Shown: in pieces, positions 53,307 through 61,984 of the stretch
How the letters are laid out: the number at the start of each line of letters is the position of its first letter
Position numbering within the stretch: position 1 is the stretch's first letter
Source of the DNA: Paenibacillus elgii NBRC 100335
GTDB taxonomy: Bacteria; Bacillota; Bacilli; Paenibacillales; NBRC-103111
DNA length: 64,000 nucleotides
Assembly: GCF_004000865.1 (NCBI RefSeq)
Contig: NZ_BIMB01000002.1
Span: forward strand, 228,693-292,692
Direction of reading: 5' to 3'
The notes under the pieces: model-generated
The model's database searches: none
The model's input: only the letters and a program-made list of their open reading frames with translations
Told to the model about the DNA's origin: nothing
Position numbers and translations under genes: made by a program

Positions 53307-54524
53307 ATGTCACATGTTTTCTTCAAAGGCGGCACCTTGATTGACGGGAATGGCGGAGTTATGGAGGATTCGGGAGTTTTGATCCGTGATGACGAAATTG
53401 TCCGGATCGGGAAAGCTTCCGAAGCAAATCTGCCACCGGACACCCGCGTACAGGAGATCGGCGGTAAAGTGATCATGCCCGGACTGATTGACGCTCATGT
53501 GCATTTGGTCGGCGTCAGGACGCCGAACCCGATTTCCGCTTCGTTTACCTCTCCCGAGCTGCTTGTGGGCCGGGCGCTGAACGATACGAAAAAATTAATC
53601 GAGGCGGGATTTACAAGCGTCAGAGACGTGGGCAGTCATATCGCTCTGCATGTACGCAATCTCATTGCGGAAGGCGAATATGAAGGACCAAGAATTAAAG
53701 CGTCGTATAAGCTGCTAAGCCAAACGGGCGGACACGGGGATCTGCATATGCTGCCTCCGGAGTTTAATTCTTACGGGTATATTTGCGACGGCGTGGCGGA
53801 AAGCCGCAAAGCGGCGCGGACCATGTTCCGCGAAGGCGCCGATTTTATCAAGGTATGCGCTTCGGGAGGCGTAATATCCGAAAAGGACGATCCCCGGGCG
53901 CCCCAGTTTACCCTCGAAGAGTTGGAAGCGATTGTTTACGAGGCGGGCGCGGTCGGCTCCTATGTCGCCGCTCATGCCCATAGTACGCTGGGTATCAAAA
54001 ATGCGCTGCGGGCGGGGGTGAAGACGATCGAGCACGGCATTCTGATGGATGACGAAGCCATCGAATTGATGCTCGACCGGGATGCTATCCTTGTTCCTAC
54101 CATGACCATTACCAGCCTTCTGGTTGCGCATGGTTCGCGCATAGGCTTGCCCGAATCGACCTTACGGAAAGCCCAGCTCCTAAAACAAGTTCATACGCAA
54201 AACCTGCAAAAGGCATACCGGGCCGGCGTCAAAATTGCAACGGGTACCGACCTCATGGGCGTAACTCCGGTGGAACACGGCCAAAATGCCATGGAGCTCA
54301 GTTTGCTGGTCAGCGAGGTCGGGTTAAGCCCGATGGAAGCAATCATTGCCGCTACCAAAACCGCGGCCGCCGCACTCGCGCTCCAAGATTCCGTAGGCAC
54401 CGTCGAGCCCGGCAAAAAAGCGGACTTGCTCATTGTTTCCAACAACCCGCTCCAGGATATCAACGTGCTGACGGATACCGCGAATATCGAACAAGTCTAT
54501 GTGGGCGGCAAACGGTTGAAATAA
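53307..54524 (+). CDS. Metal-dependent amidohydrolase (imidazolonepropionase/Xaa-Pro dipeptidase-like)
   Basis: 405 residues. TIM-barrel amidohydrolase with the full metal set: HxH in GLIDAHVHLVG, bridging Lys in DFIKVCASGGV, His in VAAHAHS, His in KTIEHGILM and the catalytic Asp in ATGTDLMG. N- and C-terminal beta-sandwich segments (DDEIVRIGKASE and TVEPGKKADLLIVSNNPL) complete the fold. Members cleave imidazolone rings, prolyl dipeptides or cyclic amides; the substrate here is not readable. GGAGGGG lies 10 bases before the ATG. A GGKxxMPGLID start and no signal peptide put it in the cytoplasm. Confidence 0.9.
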   Translation: MSHVFFKGGTLIDGNGGVMEDSGVLIRDDEIVRIGKASEANLPPDTRVQEIGGKVIMPGLIDAHVHLVGVRTPNPISASFTSPELLVGRALNDTKKLIEAGFTSVRDVGSHIALHVRNLIAEGEYEGPRIKASYKLLSQTGGHGDLHMLPPEFNSYGYICDGVAESRKAARTMFREGADFIKVCASGGVISEKDDPRAPQFTLEELEAIVYEAGAVGSYVAAHAHSTLGIKNALRAGVKTIEHGILMDDEAIELMLDRDAILVPTMTITSLLVAHGSRIGLPESTLRKAQLLKQVHTQNLQKAYRAGVKIATGTDLMGVTPVEHGQNAMELSLLVSEVGLSPMEAIIAATKTAAAALALQDSVGTVEPGKKADLLIVSNNPLQDINVLTDTANIEQVYVGGKRLK

Positions 54525-54552
54525 TCGAGAGGATAGCTGACGAAGGCGGACT

Positions 54553-55203
54553 TCATTGCTTTGAAAGCTCTTGAAGCACCTCTCTTACCCGCTCAATCAA
54601 CGGCGCCGGCGCTTTCTTTAACGAACCCGTATCAAACGGAGGCTGAGGATCGTATTCCAAGATTAATTGGACCGCTTTACTCGTATCTTCCCCGAATTCC
54701 CATGCCGCCAATTGAAGCGCCATATCGATACCGGAGGAGACGCCGGCTGCCGTTACGATTTGACCATGGCGAACCACTCTCTCGTCTGTCGGAATGGCTC
54801 CAAGTGAACGAAGCAGGTCGAAGGAGCCCCAATGGCAAGTGGCCGCCGCTCCGTTCAACAAGCCTGCAGCGCTCAAAATCAAAGAGCCGTTACAAACCGA
54901 CGTAGTCCATTTTGCGGTCCCGTGGATTTGGCGAATCCACTCCAACGTTTCTTCGTCGTTCATTGGAATTTTATAGTTCGGCGGACTGCAGCCGGGAACG
55001 ACAAGAATATCGGCTGCAGTCATCTCGGAAAAGCTGTAATCGGCATGCAAATACCCCATTTTGGAGTCCAGTTGAACGATCCCTTTTTTCTTGGCGATAA
55101 ACTTCACGTTGCATTTCATTGTGGCAGAAAATACTTCATACGGACCAATGGCATCCAAGGCTGTGATTCCATCGTAAAGCATGATTGCGACTTCCACGCT
55201 CAT
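54553..55203 (-). CDS. DJ-1/PfpI-family protein (isonitrile hydratase-like)
   Basis: 216 residues, complete DJ-1/PfpI fold. YDGITALDAIGPYEVFS at the N-terminus carries the Asp and Glu of the isonitrile hydratase / AraC-amidase group; the nucleophile elbow is TSVCNGSLILSAAGLLNG, with Asn where isonitrile hydratase has Thr. VTAAGVSSGIDMALQLA is the conserved third block. It could hydrate isonitriles or be a chaperone or amidase-like protein; the Asn change argues for caution. Transcribed away from the chitosanase terminators, behind a 22-bp palindrome. Confidence 0.85.
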   Translation of the reverse strand: MSVEVAIMLYDGITALDAIGPYEVFSATMKCNVKFIAKKKGIVQLDSKMGYLHADYSFSEMTAADILVVPGCSPPNYKIPMNDEETLEWIRQIHGTAKWTTSVCNGSLILSAAGLLNGAAATCHWGSFDLLRSLGAIPTDERVVRHGQIVTAAGVSSGIDMALQLAAWEFGEDTSKAVQLILEYDPQPPFDTGSLKKAPAPLIERVREVLQELSKQ

Positions 55204-55238
55204 CTCTCCTTTAATGATTCATTCACCGCAAACGAAAT

Positions 55239-55260
55239 ATACCATACATATGTAGGGTAT
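55239..55260. promoter_or_regulatory. 22-bp imperfect palindrome upstream of the DJ-1 gene
   Basis: Arms ATACC-A-TACAT and ATGTA-G-GGTAT meet with no spacer; only one base pair is mismatched and the central TACATATGTA is perfect. It lies 36 bases before the start codon, over the likely promoter, as expected for a repressor operator. Confidence 0.55.
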
Positions 55261-55302
55261 GTCTGTGTCGACGTGATGAATCCCGGATAGCTCTAAAGAG
55301 CT

Positions 55303-55396
55303 AAAAAAACCGAAAGCCGCTCTCCCGGGTTTTTACCCTTTGCCGGTTACAGCCGGAATTATATTTGAAAAAGACGGCCGCAAAATGCGACCGTCC
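55303..55396 (-). terminator. Two tandem terminators after the chitosanase gene
   Basis: Minus strand: GACGGTCGC-ATTTT-GCGGCCGTC followed by TTTTT (55396-55367), then a second stem AAAAACCC...GGTTTTTTT (55335-55303) that is near-symmetric and could work in both directions. A small TAGCTC-TAAA-GAGCTA hairpin lies just beyond. Confidence 0.7.
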
Positions 55397-55427
55397 TTGA
55401 TAACGGGTCCTACAAAAATGAAGCAGC

Positions 55428-56333
55428 TTACTTCATTTCCCAGTCTGTGACCTGAGCAATCTCGGAATCGACGTTCTTCAGATTCATTTTGCCCATGTCC
55501 ACGAGAGTATCCCATTGTTTTACACGGTTTTTACCGTTAGGTGGCTTGTTGTATTTGTTGGTATCCACAACCAAGGTACGTTTGGCATGGAAATTCTTCA
55601 TAAAGGTTTTCTCGTTCGAGCTACTGCCGGAACGGGCTAGCAAGCCTTGAAGCGTATTCGAGCCGCCGGTAGCGCCTTGATTCAGCGCCGTATCGACAAA
55701 CGATCCGATCGTCACCGCGCTGGTAAAACCGCGCTGGCGCGCTTGTTCGACGCTGTACCGGATATACACGTTATAGAATGTTTCCCACATGGCTTTTCTC
55801 CAAGCCGCATCGTTTTGAAGCTTTTTAATCTTGCCGCAGAACACCTTTTCGCTATCTTTAATTTCCAGAATCGAGCCTTTCATTTTTCCGTTAATGCCAA
55901 GTCGCTTCAATGCGCCATCAGCCGACGGGTTGCTGGCTCCTTTGGCGGCGTCATAGGCTTTGAAAAGTTCCGGGCCATCGGGATGGGTATCTCTGGAGCC
56001 GCCTGTAGTAGCACCGAAAAGACCGATCGTATACCCGCGCTCATCTTCAATGTCTTCACAATACCCGTAGTATTTGATCCAGTTCAAATCATCCTGCTCC
56101 GGTTTGTTGATGAGCTTCATGATGTTGTTCCACTGCTCGCCATCGAGCCCCGTATTATTGCGAAGAAATTGCAGGGTTTCCGGGGAGAAATTGTCGTCAG
56201 GAGAAGCTGCGGCTGCTTTGGATGGCCCGAACAAAGCGGTTGCGCCAAACAAGGAAGCCACTAAGGTAAAACAAAGAAAGGCTAACAGAAATTTGGTCCG
56301 GCTTTTGGATGGTCTAGCATTGGACATATGCAT
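55428..56333 (-). CDS. csn: Secreted GH46 chitosanase
   Basis: 301 residues. A Sec signal peptide ends SKAAA before ASPDDNFSPE. Counting from that Ala, Glu37 (NKPEQDD) and Asp55 (DIEDERG) fall exactly on the catalytic acid and base of Bacillus circulans MH-K1 chitosanase, and Cys50/Cys124 on its disulfide; the rest also matches what I remember of MH-K1 almost completely. It cuts chitosan internally with inversion. The ATG at 56333 is used because AGGAGGG lies 5 bases upstream; a longer frame to 56372 has none. Two palindromes upstream suggest specific repression. Monocistronic, with two terminators. Confidence 0.96.
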   Translation of the reverse strand: MHMSNARPSKSRTKFLLAFLCFTLVASLFGATALFGPSKAAAASPDDNFSPETLQFLRNNTGLDGEQWNNIMKLINKPEQDDLNWIKYYGYCEDIEDERGYTIGLFGATTGGSRDTHPDGPELFKAYDAAKGASNPSADGALKRLGINGKMKGSILEIKDSEKVFCGKIKKLQNDAAWRKAMWETFYNVYIRYSVEQARQRGFTSAVTIGSFVDTALNQGATGGSNTLQGLLARSGSSSNEKTFMKNFHAKRTLVVDTNKYNKPPNGKNRVKQWDTLVDMGKMNLKNVDSEIAQVTDWEMK

Positions 56334-56432
56334 GTAATCCCTCCTAAAAATGTTGACCGCATGAATAAACAACAGGCTGCTTGCCGCTTTACAGGCAATT
56401 CAAATCTAATGCTCCTTCTCCTTTCTTTCCAA

Positions 56433-56456
56433 AAAAGTATAAACGTTTATACTTTT
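56433..56456. promoter_or_regulatory. Perfect 24-bp palindrome, chitosanase operator 1
   Basis: Symmetric around the central CG of TATAAACGTTTATA with perfect pairing 12 bases each way, 100 bases before the chitosanase ATG. The AAACGTTT centre is typical of LacI/GalR-family operators. Confidence 0.7.
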
Positions 56457-56550
56457 GAATATGGGTTAACCAGCCCTTTACAAGCTACGCCTCCCCTCCC
56501 TTCTTCGTTTATAACATAAAACCCTAAACTACCCTCGACTTTCTCCGATC

Positions 56551-56572
56551 AAAATATAAACGTTTATATTTT
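56551..56572. promoter_or_regulatory. Perfect 22-bp palindrome, chitosanase operator 2
   Basis: Same 14-base core TATAAACGTTTATA, perfect 11 bases each way; its centre is 117 bp from that of operator 1. Between them are GTTATAAAC-like -10 candidates. The remainder of 56334-56795 has only a GTGTTG-CGTA-CAACAC hairpin (about 56610-56628) and no gene. Confidence 0.7.
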
Positions 56573-56795
56573 TGGGTTAAAAGAGTTGTCGTATTTGAAA
56601 AGCTGCTCAGTGTTGCGTACAACACCGAATCACTTTTAACCTCACGCAAAAACCTCTTACTTCCAAGATTACCATCATCTTCGGATATTGTGAAGACGCT
56701 TTTTTAATAAATATGGCTTCCGCTTGATTCAAATATCCAAAAAAGACAACGCGCCCATGGAACAGTCGTTCCTGAGCACGTCATCGATGCATGTG

Positions 56796-57128
56796 TTACC
56801 ACTTGATCGCTTTGGGAATATCTTCTTCGTTCACTTTTTCCCATTCTTGCGCGTAAGCGCCTTTTGCCAGTACTTTTAGATACGCCCCCTGCAATAACGG
56901 AAGGCTTGCCGTGAACGTTACCTCTTTCTTTTCCCCCTGGGCATTGTAACCGGTCAACACGTACTTATATCGGCCCTGGTCAGGCTCTCCCGGTTTCGTA
57001 ATTTGGACATAAACATATTCCTTTGTAATTAAGGGGTTGAAGCGGTCGACTACGTCCCTGTACTTTACACCAACCAGAACCGCCAGAATCACAATGACTA
57101 AAGCTGCTATCGCGCCGCCTTTTTTCAT
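56796..57128 (-). CDS. yxeA: YxeA-family protein (DUF1093)
   Basis: 110 residues. An N-terminal hydrophobic signal-anchor (GGAIAALVIVILAVLVGV) and a small extracytoplasmic beta domain: KEYVYVQITKPGEPDQGRYKYVLTGYNAQGEKKEVTFTAS and LLQGAYLKVLAKGAYAQEWEKVNEEDIPKAI. In B. subtilis yxeA follows yxdLM, the same place as here. Its role is not established; it travels with peptide-antibiotic-sensing ABC transporters. AAAGGAG is 10 bases before the ATG. Confidence 0.88.
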   Translation of the reverse strand: MKKGGAIAALVIVILAVLVGVKYRDVVDRFNPLITKEYVYVQITKPGEPDQGRYKYVLTGYNAQGEKKEVTFTASLPLLQGAYLKVLAKGAYAQEWEKVNEEDIPKAIKW

Positions 57129-57161
57129 GGTTTGTCTTCTCCTTTCCCTTGCACCCTTTAT

Positions 57162-59105
57162 TCATGCTCTCATGGCATTTTTGACGATGTTTCTGTAATA
57201 GCCCACGGCTAGAACGGCAAACACAAAGTAAATCAATGCGTACACTCCCATCGCAATCGCCGATGGTACGACGATGCTGGAAATTACTAAGATGGATGCC
57301 GCTTTGACGGCAAATACGGAATGCAAGAGCCCGATCAAGAGCGGGATGGCGAAGACGAATAGCTGCTTGCGCACAATTCCCCTCATGATGGCATTCACGT
57401 CAAAGCCAAGCTGCCGCAGGGTCATAAAGCTCCTCTTCTCCTGCTCCGCTTCCGTCATTTGCTTGAAATACAGGATGCTGCCGGTCGAAATGAGAAAGAC
57501 GAGTCCGAGAAATCCCGAAATGAAGATGAATAACCCGAACGACTGGAGAGAAGCTTCGTATTGCGTATGGAAATCGGGCATAAATTTATCTTCCTTTTTA
57601 TACTTCGCATATAGACCGGATGCCTTGGCACGCTCCTTTTTGTCTGGAATCTGGTACGTATCAAAACGAACCGCTTCAAAATCGGATGAGGGCCGCATGC
57701 TCTCCCTGAGTTCCTTAAAGGTTGATTCCGCTGTCACCAGTTGAGCGCCATGCACGTTATAATTCATGACAAACTTAATGACAAGCCCTGTCAGCCGAAG
57801 CGTCTCCGTACCTCCGTTTTTCCCCGGCTTAATCTCTTTTAAAAAATTCTTTCCCTCTTCCTTGTTCTTTCCTTCGAGATTTGCCCGGCCGTTGTAAAGA
57901 ACCGCTTCTCCTTTTCCGGGCACCTTGACGTCCGCTCCGGCTTCCAGAAGCTGTTCGGCAGGGAAAAAGAGCAGCCCTTGGACATCGCTTTCTGAACGAT
58001 TGTCCGGGTCGGAAATTTTGCCCATCAGCCGCACAGCTTCAACCGGTTTATGAACGAAGGTTATTCCCTCCTTCTTCAGCTCCTCGTTAAACGACCTTGA
58101 ATCCTTCTCGCTATTCTCGAAAATAAAATCGTACGGCAGCGAGATCCGGGTATCGCTTTCCGCAGAAAAATAAAGCGAGTAGGCCATCGCGACCATCGTG
58201 AGCGTCATCGCCGACAGCACGGTAATTAAGGTTAGCGAGTTGGCATTCGCTTTCATCCGGTGCATCAGCGGGGCGAGGGACAAACTGTTGGCCAGTCCGA
58301 GATGTCCGTTTTTGCTCCTCCGGAACATATAGAAAAACCAACTAATCGTGACGCGGAACAGAAGATACGTACCCAAGATGGTCGATAGGAGGACCAATAG
58401 CATGTTAAAAAACAGCATGTCGTTCACCATGTGTCCCGAAAGCCGATAGCCGTATCCAATGAGCACGATGCCCAATAAAGCCAGGAATGCCGCAACGATG
58501 GAATTCGGCTTTTTGGGATGCTCGCCTTGTTGATCCGCATGAAACAGCTGGAGTAAGGTGCTGCGATAAACTGTTAGCAGCATCTGGACCGAAGTGAGCA
58601 CAATCAGCGCGGCAAACACGATAACCGTCTGAAGCGCGGCCGGAGCGGAGAACGTCAGCGCGATAAATCCTTTGAATCCCAGAAGCTTCATAAGAATGAG
58701 CAGGAACAGACGCGATACGAGCGCGCCGCTGCCGATACCTAATAGAAGCGCGCCCGCACCCAGCAGCGCATTTTCGATGATAAGAAGACGGGCTACCCCC
58801 TTCTTGGTCAAACCTATCAATTGATATAACCCGATTTCCCTGCTGCGGCGTTTCAGGAAGATGCGGTTCGCGTAAACCGTAAACACGGCCACAATAAGCA
58901 GGAGCAAAATTCCCGCCACCTGGAACGAAGTAGTGAAGTTTACATCCGAGCCCGACGTACGGACAATGGATGAGTCATGCTGTAACGTGGCAAAGACGAA
59001 ATACAGACTCGTGCTAAAGATGAGCGCAAAAAAGTAAAGATAATAGTGTTTAATATTTTTCCGCATGCTGCGGGCGACAAGCTCAAATAACGTCAACCGT
59101 GTCAC
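57162..59105 (-). CDS. BceB/YxdM-type ABC transporter permease
   Basis: 647 residues, FtsX-type with ten predicted helices: 1 near the start, 2-4 around 55-155, 5-6 around 195-250, 7 near 285, then a large extracellular domain of about 190 residues (about 305-505), and 8-10 at the end. That insertion is the mark of BceB-type permeases, which recognise antimicrobial peptides and hand the signal to their partner kinase. The start is taken as GTG 59105, inside the ATPase gene (23-base overlap), because the [22 protein letters not shown] start matches family N-termini; the ribosome site is poor. Confidence 0.9.
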   Translation of the reverse strand: MTRLTLFELVARSMRKNIKHYYLYFFALIFSTSLYFVFATLQHDSSIVRTSGSDVNFTTSFQVAGILLLLIVAVFTVYANRIFLKRRSREIGLYQLIGLTKKGVARLLIIENALLGAGALLLGIGSGALVSRLFLLILMKLLGFKGFIALTFSAPAALQTVIVFAALIVLTSVQMLLTVYRSTLLQLFHADQQGEHPKKPNSIVAAFLALLGIVLIGYGYRLSGHMVNDMLFFNMLLVLLSTILGTYLLFRVTISWFFYMFRRSKNGHLGLANSLSLAPLMHRMKANANSLTLITVLSAMTLTMVAMAYSLYFSAESDTRISLPYDFIFENSEKDSRSFNEELKKEGITFVHKPVEAVRLMGKISDPDNRSESDVQGLLFFPAEQLLEAGADVKVPGKGEAVLYNGRANLEGKNKEEGKNFLKEIKPGKNGGTETLRLTGLVIKFVMNYNVHGAQLVTAESTFKELRESMRPSSDFEAVRFDTYQIPDKKERAKASGLYAKYKKEDKFMPDFHTQYEASLQSFGLFIFISGFLGLVFLISTGSILYFKQMTEAEQEKRSFMTLRQLGFDVNAIMRGIVRKQLFVFAIPLLIGLLHSVFAVKAASILVISSIVVPSAIAMGVYALIYFVFAVLAVGYYRNIVKNAMRA

Positions 59106-59868
59106 CCCCGAGAACAGCCTGCACATCCATAATATCCTTGAAGAAGGCCTGCCTCGTTTTGTCGCCGCGGTATAATTCGGAATAGATCATGCCATCCTTC
59201 AAAAAGACAACACGGCTGCAATAGCTTGAAGCCACTGGATCGTGGGTGACCATCACAATGGTGACCTTCCGTTTTTGATTGAGAGCTTCCATCGTTCCGA
59301 GCAGCGAGGAAGCCGATTTGGAATCAAGCGCACCCGTCGGTTCGTCGGCGAATAAGATTGCCGGCCGGTGAATGAGCGCGCGGCAGGCGGAAGTCCGCTG
59401 TTTTTGGCCGCCCGATATTTCATGCGGATATTTGTCCGCCAGGTCGTTGATGCCGAGAATATTGGCAATGGTACGGAACTCTTCTTCCGCTTCCTTTTTA
59501 TTCATCTTTCCAAGGGAGACGGGAAGGAGAATATTTTCCTTGACCGTCAGCGTATCAAGCAGATTATAGTCCTGGAAAATGAAACCCAGTTTATCGCGGC
59601 GGAAAGCGGACAGTTCGGCATCTTTCATGTTGGAAATGTCCGTATCTTCGATAAGAATCGTTCCTTCTGTCGGGCGGTCGATGGTGGCGAGAACATTTAG
59701 CAGGGTCGTCTTACCCGATCCGGATGGTCCCATGATTCCGACAAATTCACTCTCGATGACACGAAGCTCGATGCCTTTTAACACTTGCTGGGCGCTTCCC
59801 TTTGTCCCGTATGATTTGCGGACATCGTGAGCGTGCAGCATCGTTTTTTGCGTATATATGTGATTCAT
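59083..59868 (-). CDS. BceA/YxdL-type ABC transporter ATPase
   Basis: 261 residues. Walker [17 protein letters not shown]-loop [17 protein letters not shown], signature [16 protein letters not shown], Walker [16 protein letters not shown], and the H-loop in VMVTHDP. It energises the BceB-type permease, which protects against cell-envelope-active peptides. GGAGG lies 7 bases before ATG 59868. It has its own promoter with a response-regulator box, and overlaps the permease gene. Confidence 0.93.
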   Translation of the reverse strand: MNHIYTQKTMLHAHDVRKSYGTKGSAQQVLKGIELRVIESEFVGIMGPSGSGKTTLLNVLATIDRPTEGTILIEDTDISNMKDAELSAFRRDKLGFIFQDYNLLDTLTVKENILLPVSLGKMNKKEAEEEFRTIANILGINDLADKYPHEISGGQKQRTSACRALIHRPAILFADEPTGALDSKSASSLLGTMEALNQKRKVTIVMVTHDPVASSYCSRVVFLKDGMIYSELYRGDKTRQAFFKDIMDVQAVLGGDTVDVI

Positions 59869-59934
59869 ACTTAACCTCCGAGTTTGCGATAGCCTTATTG
59901 TAAGGTGTCCCTCAAGCTTTGTCGCACGTTTTAG

Positions 59935-59970
59935 ATGATAAACGGGAACGGTAATGTGACAATATTGTCA
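59935..59970 (-). promoter_or_regulatory. BceR-type response-regulator box and promoter of the ABC genes
   Basis: TGACA-ATAT-TGTCA (59970-59957) is a perfect 14-bp palindrome of the TnACA-N4-TGTnA form described for BceR-like regulators. TTGTCA at its proximal edge, 16 bases and TATCAT (59940-59935) could form the promoter. The site is between the kinase terminator and the ATPase gene, exactly where B. subtilis Bce-like systems carry their target promoter. Confidence 0.7.
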
Positions 59971-60006
59971 TGTTCCGCTACAGGGTTGCTATTTTCCATA
60001 AAATAA

Positions 60007-60029
60007 GCAGTCAGGAATATCCCGACTGC
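60007..60029 (-). terminator. Terminator after the sensor kinase gene
   Basis: GCAGTCgGGA / TCCtGACTGC stem with a three- to four-base loop followed by TTATTTTA on the minus strand, about 20 bases after the kinase stop codon. It separates the regulatory pair from the transporter genes. Confidence 0.75.
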
Positions 60030-60049
60030 CAGGTATGTTTGTCTATTGG

Positions 60050-61075
60050 TCATCCGGTTCGGATGGATTCGAAGTCATTTTTCGCAGTGAAAATCATACG
60101 CATAACGGTTCCTTTACCCGGTCCGGATTGCGCCTCCAGGGTAATCCCGATTTTGGCGGCAACAGTCTGCGCAAGATACAATCCAAGGCCGGTCGCTGCA
60201 TTTTGAAGTCTTCCGTTTCCGCCTGTAAATCCTTTGTCAAAAATGCGGGGCAGGTCGTGCGCCGGAATTCCGGGCCCTTCGTCCTTGATGGCGAGTATGA
60301 CATGGCCAGCCTCCGTCATTTCAGTCCAAATCACGATCGTTCCGCCATCCGGACTGTATTTCACAGCGTTAGTCAATACTTGCCGGATCATGAACCGGCA
60401 CCATTTGCTGTCTGTGATGACCTCCGTATCCTCCCCTTCGAAGTCGACCGCTATGTTCTTCTCCACACACCACGAGGCCAAATCGCGGATTTCTTTCGCG
60501 GCAAGCCGCTGAATCGCGGTTGCTTCCAAAACATAATCCGACTCCAGGGAAGGCAGACGCGTAATGTACAGCTGCCGATCGATAAGCAAATAGATCCGTA
60601 ACCATTCCGCTTCGATTTTGCGTATCGCCGGATCGCTGCGATTGGCATCGATGATCAGCTTCATGGCGGTGAGAGGCGCTTTTACTTCGTGCACCCAAGA
60701 GGCCATGTACTCATTTTCGATGAGGTGCGCCTTTTTACATTCGGACAGTTTTCGTCTAAAGAGGAGATCTGCGGCACGCAATACTTCACTCGTTACCTCA
60801 TCCCGTACATTTTCGGCCATCGGCAAGGTTTCGATCCAGTCGTCATTCATCTCTTGGTGGAGTGCCGCAAGCGCAGCCGCATATTTCGTCTCTTTTCGAT
60901 AACGCCACAGGAAGAATCCGATAAACGAAAGAAGAAACAAGGTATTCAAATAAACGATGGAGCTAATTTGTATATGGATGCCTTTATCCAGCCAAATAAG
61001 CAAGTCTGTAAAACCAAGCAGCATCATAAACAGCAAAATCCAACTTTTCATACTGCCAACGTAGCGTATAAACAC
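60050..61075 (-). CDS. BceS/YxdK-type intramembrane-sensing histidine kinase
   Basis: 341 residues. Two transmembrane helices (about 10-27 and 39-56) with a very short outside loop and no sensor domain, the mark of BceS-like kinases that read the state of their ABC transporter. His box ASWVHEVKAPLTAMKL; N box FMIRQVLTNAVKYSPDG; G boxes IKDEGPGIPAHDLPRIFDKGFTGGNG and ATGLGLYLAQTVAAKIG. The start is GTG 61075 (GAGAGGG directly before, GGAGG 13 bases before); ATG 61051 is an alternative. 18 bases after the response-regulator gene. Confidence 0.92.
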   Translation of the reverse strand: MFIRYVGSMKSWILLFMMLLGFTDLLIWLDKGIHIQISSIVYLNTLFLLSFIGFFLWRYRKETKYAAALAALHQEMNDDWIETLPMAENVRDEVTSEVLRAADLLFRRKLSECKKAHLIENEYMASWVHEVKAPLTAMKLIIDANRSDPAIRKIEAEWLRIYLLIDRQLYITRLPSLESDYVLEATAIQRLAAKEIRDLASWCVEKNIAVDFEGEDTEVITDSKWCRFMIRQVLTNAVKYSPDGGTIVIWTEMTEAGHVILAIKDEGPGIPAHDLPRIFDKGFTGGNGRLQNAATGLGLYLAQTVAAKIGITLEAQSGPGKGTVMRMIFTAKNDFESIRTG

Positions 61076-61093
61076 CCCTCTCGCGTTCCTCCC

Positions 61094-61777
61094 CTATAAA
61101 GTGATGGCCATGTAGCCTAATCCTTTTTTCGTTACGATGGCGTCTTCCAATTGGAGGATAGCCAGCTTCTGGCGTAATCGCGTGATATTCGCGGTCAGGG
61201 TATTATCGTTGACGAACTGCTCGTCTTCCCATAGCTTTCGTATGAGGTCATGGCGCGCGATAATCTCGTTCTTCGCCTTCACGAGCACGGCAAGAATGAA
61301 AAATTCGTTTTTCGTCAATTCGACCTCTTGGCCGTCCAGGCGGATGACGCCGCGTTTCATATCGATCAGCGCGCCGTTCCATTCGATAATATCAGCCGTT
61401 TCTTCCATATAAGCGTACGTGCGGCGAAGGACAGCCTGAATTTTGGCAAACAGCACCTCCATGTTGAACGGCTTCTGGATGTAGTCATCCGCTCCCATAT
61501 TCATGGCCATGACCATATCCATCGGGTGATCCCGCGAAGATATAAAAAGAATCGGCACCTTCGATACCGCTCGAATTTCCCGGCACCAGTGAAAGCCGTC
61601 GTACTTTGGGAGTTGAACGTCCAGGATGACAAGATGAGGCTGCTCCTTTATAAAAGGCCCCATAATATCATGGAAATGATCGGGTCCTGCAACACGAAAA
61701 GACCACTTCTCTAATCTTTCCTTCAGTGAATCGAAGATGGAGGTATCGTCTTCCACAATAAAAATGCTCATGTCCAT
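61094..61777 (-). CDS. BceR/YxdJ-type OmpR-family response regulator
   Basis: 227 residues. Receiver 1-115 with acidic pair in IVEDDTS, phospho-acceptor Asp in LVILDVQLPKYDG and Lys in DDYIQKPF. Winged helix 130-225: VELTKNEFFILAVLVKAKNEIIARHDLIRKLWEDEQFVNDNTLTANITRLRQKL. Expected to bind the palindrome at 59957-59970 and switch on the ABC genes when the kinase signals. AAGGA lies 11 bases before the first ATG; the third codon ATG is also possible. Confidence 0.93.
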   Translation of the reverse strand: MDMSIFIVEDDTSIFDSLKERLEKWSFRVAGPDHFHDIMGPFIKEQPHLVILDVQLPKYDGFHWCREIRAVSKVPILFISSRDHPMDMVMAMNMGADDYIQKPFNMEVLFAKIQAVLRRTYAYMEETADIIEWNGALIDMKRGVIRLDGQEVELTKNEFFILAVLVKAKNEIIARHDLIRKLWEDEQFVNDNTLTANITRLRQKLAILQLEDAIVTKKGLGYMAITL

Positions 61778-61801
61778 TCCAATACACTTCCTTTCTAAAA
61801 T

Positions 61802-61830
61802 AGTTTAATTGAAAAGAAGGGGGAGAACAA
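61802..61830 (-). promoter_or_regulatory. Possible promoter of the response-regulator/kinase pair
   Basis: TTGTTC (61830-61825), 17 bases, TAAACT (61807-61802), 24 bases before the start codon. Confidence 0.4.
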
Positions 61831-61864
61831 TTCGGGCGATAACAATGCATAGAATGTCAATAAC

Positions 61865-61908
61865 AAAAAACCTATATGCGACGTTAATAAAACGTCTCAC
61901 ACAGGTTT
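61865..61908 (-). terminator. Terminator after the PAS hybrid kinase gene
   Basis: AAACCT...GACGT / ACGTC...AGGTTT stem followed by TTTTTTGTTA on the minus strand. The 61909-61984 stretch between it and the kinase stop codon holds nothing else. Confidence 0.7.
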
Positions 61909-61984
61909 GCTGCGTGGTGCCCCTCGACAAGCTGAGTATCATCGTAACGATCCTCTTTTCTATGAACCGGCAGGTAACCGTCCA

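Noticed and set aside
56433..56572. Catabolite-responsive (cre) elements for CcpA
   Set aside because: The core has TA where the cre consensus requires TG; a dedicated LacI-family operator fits better.
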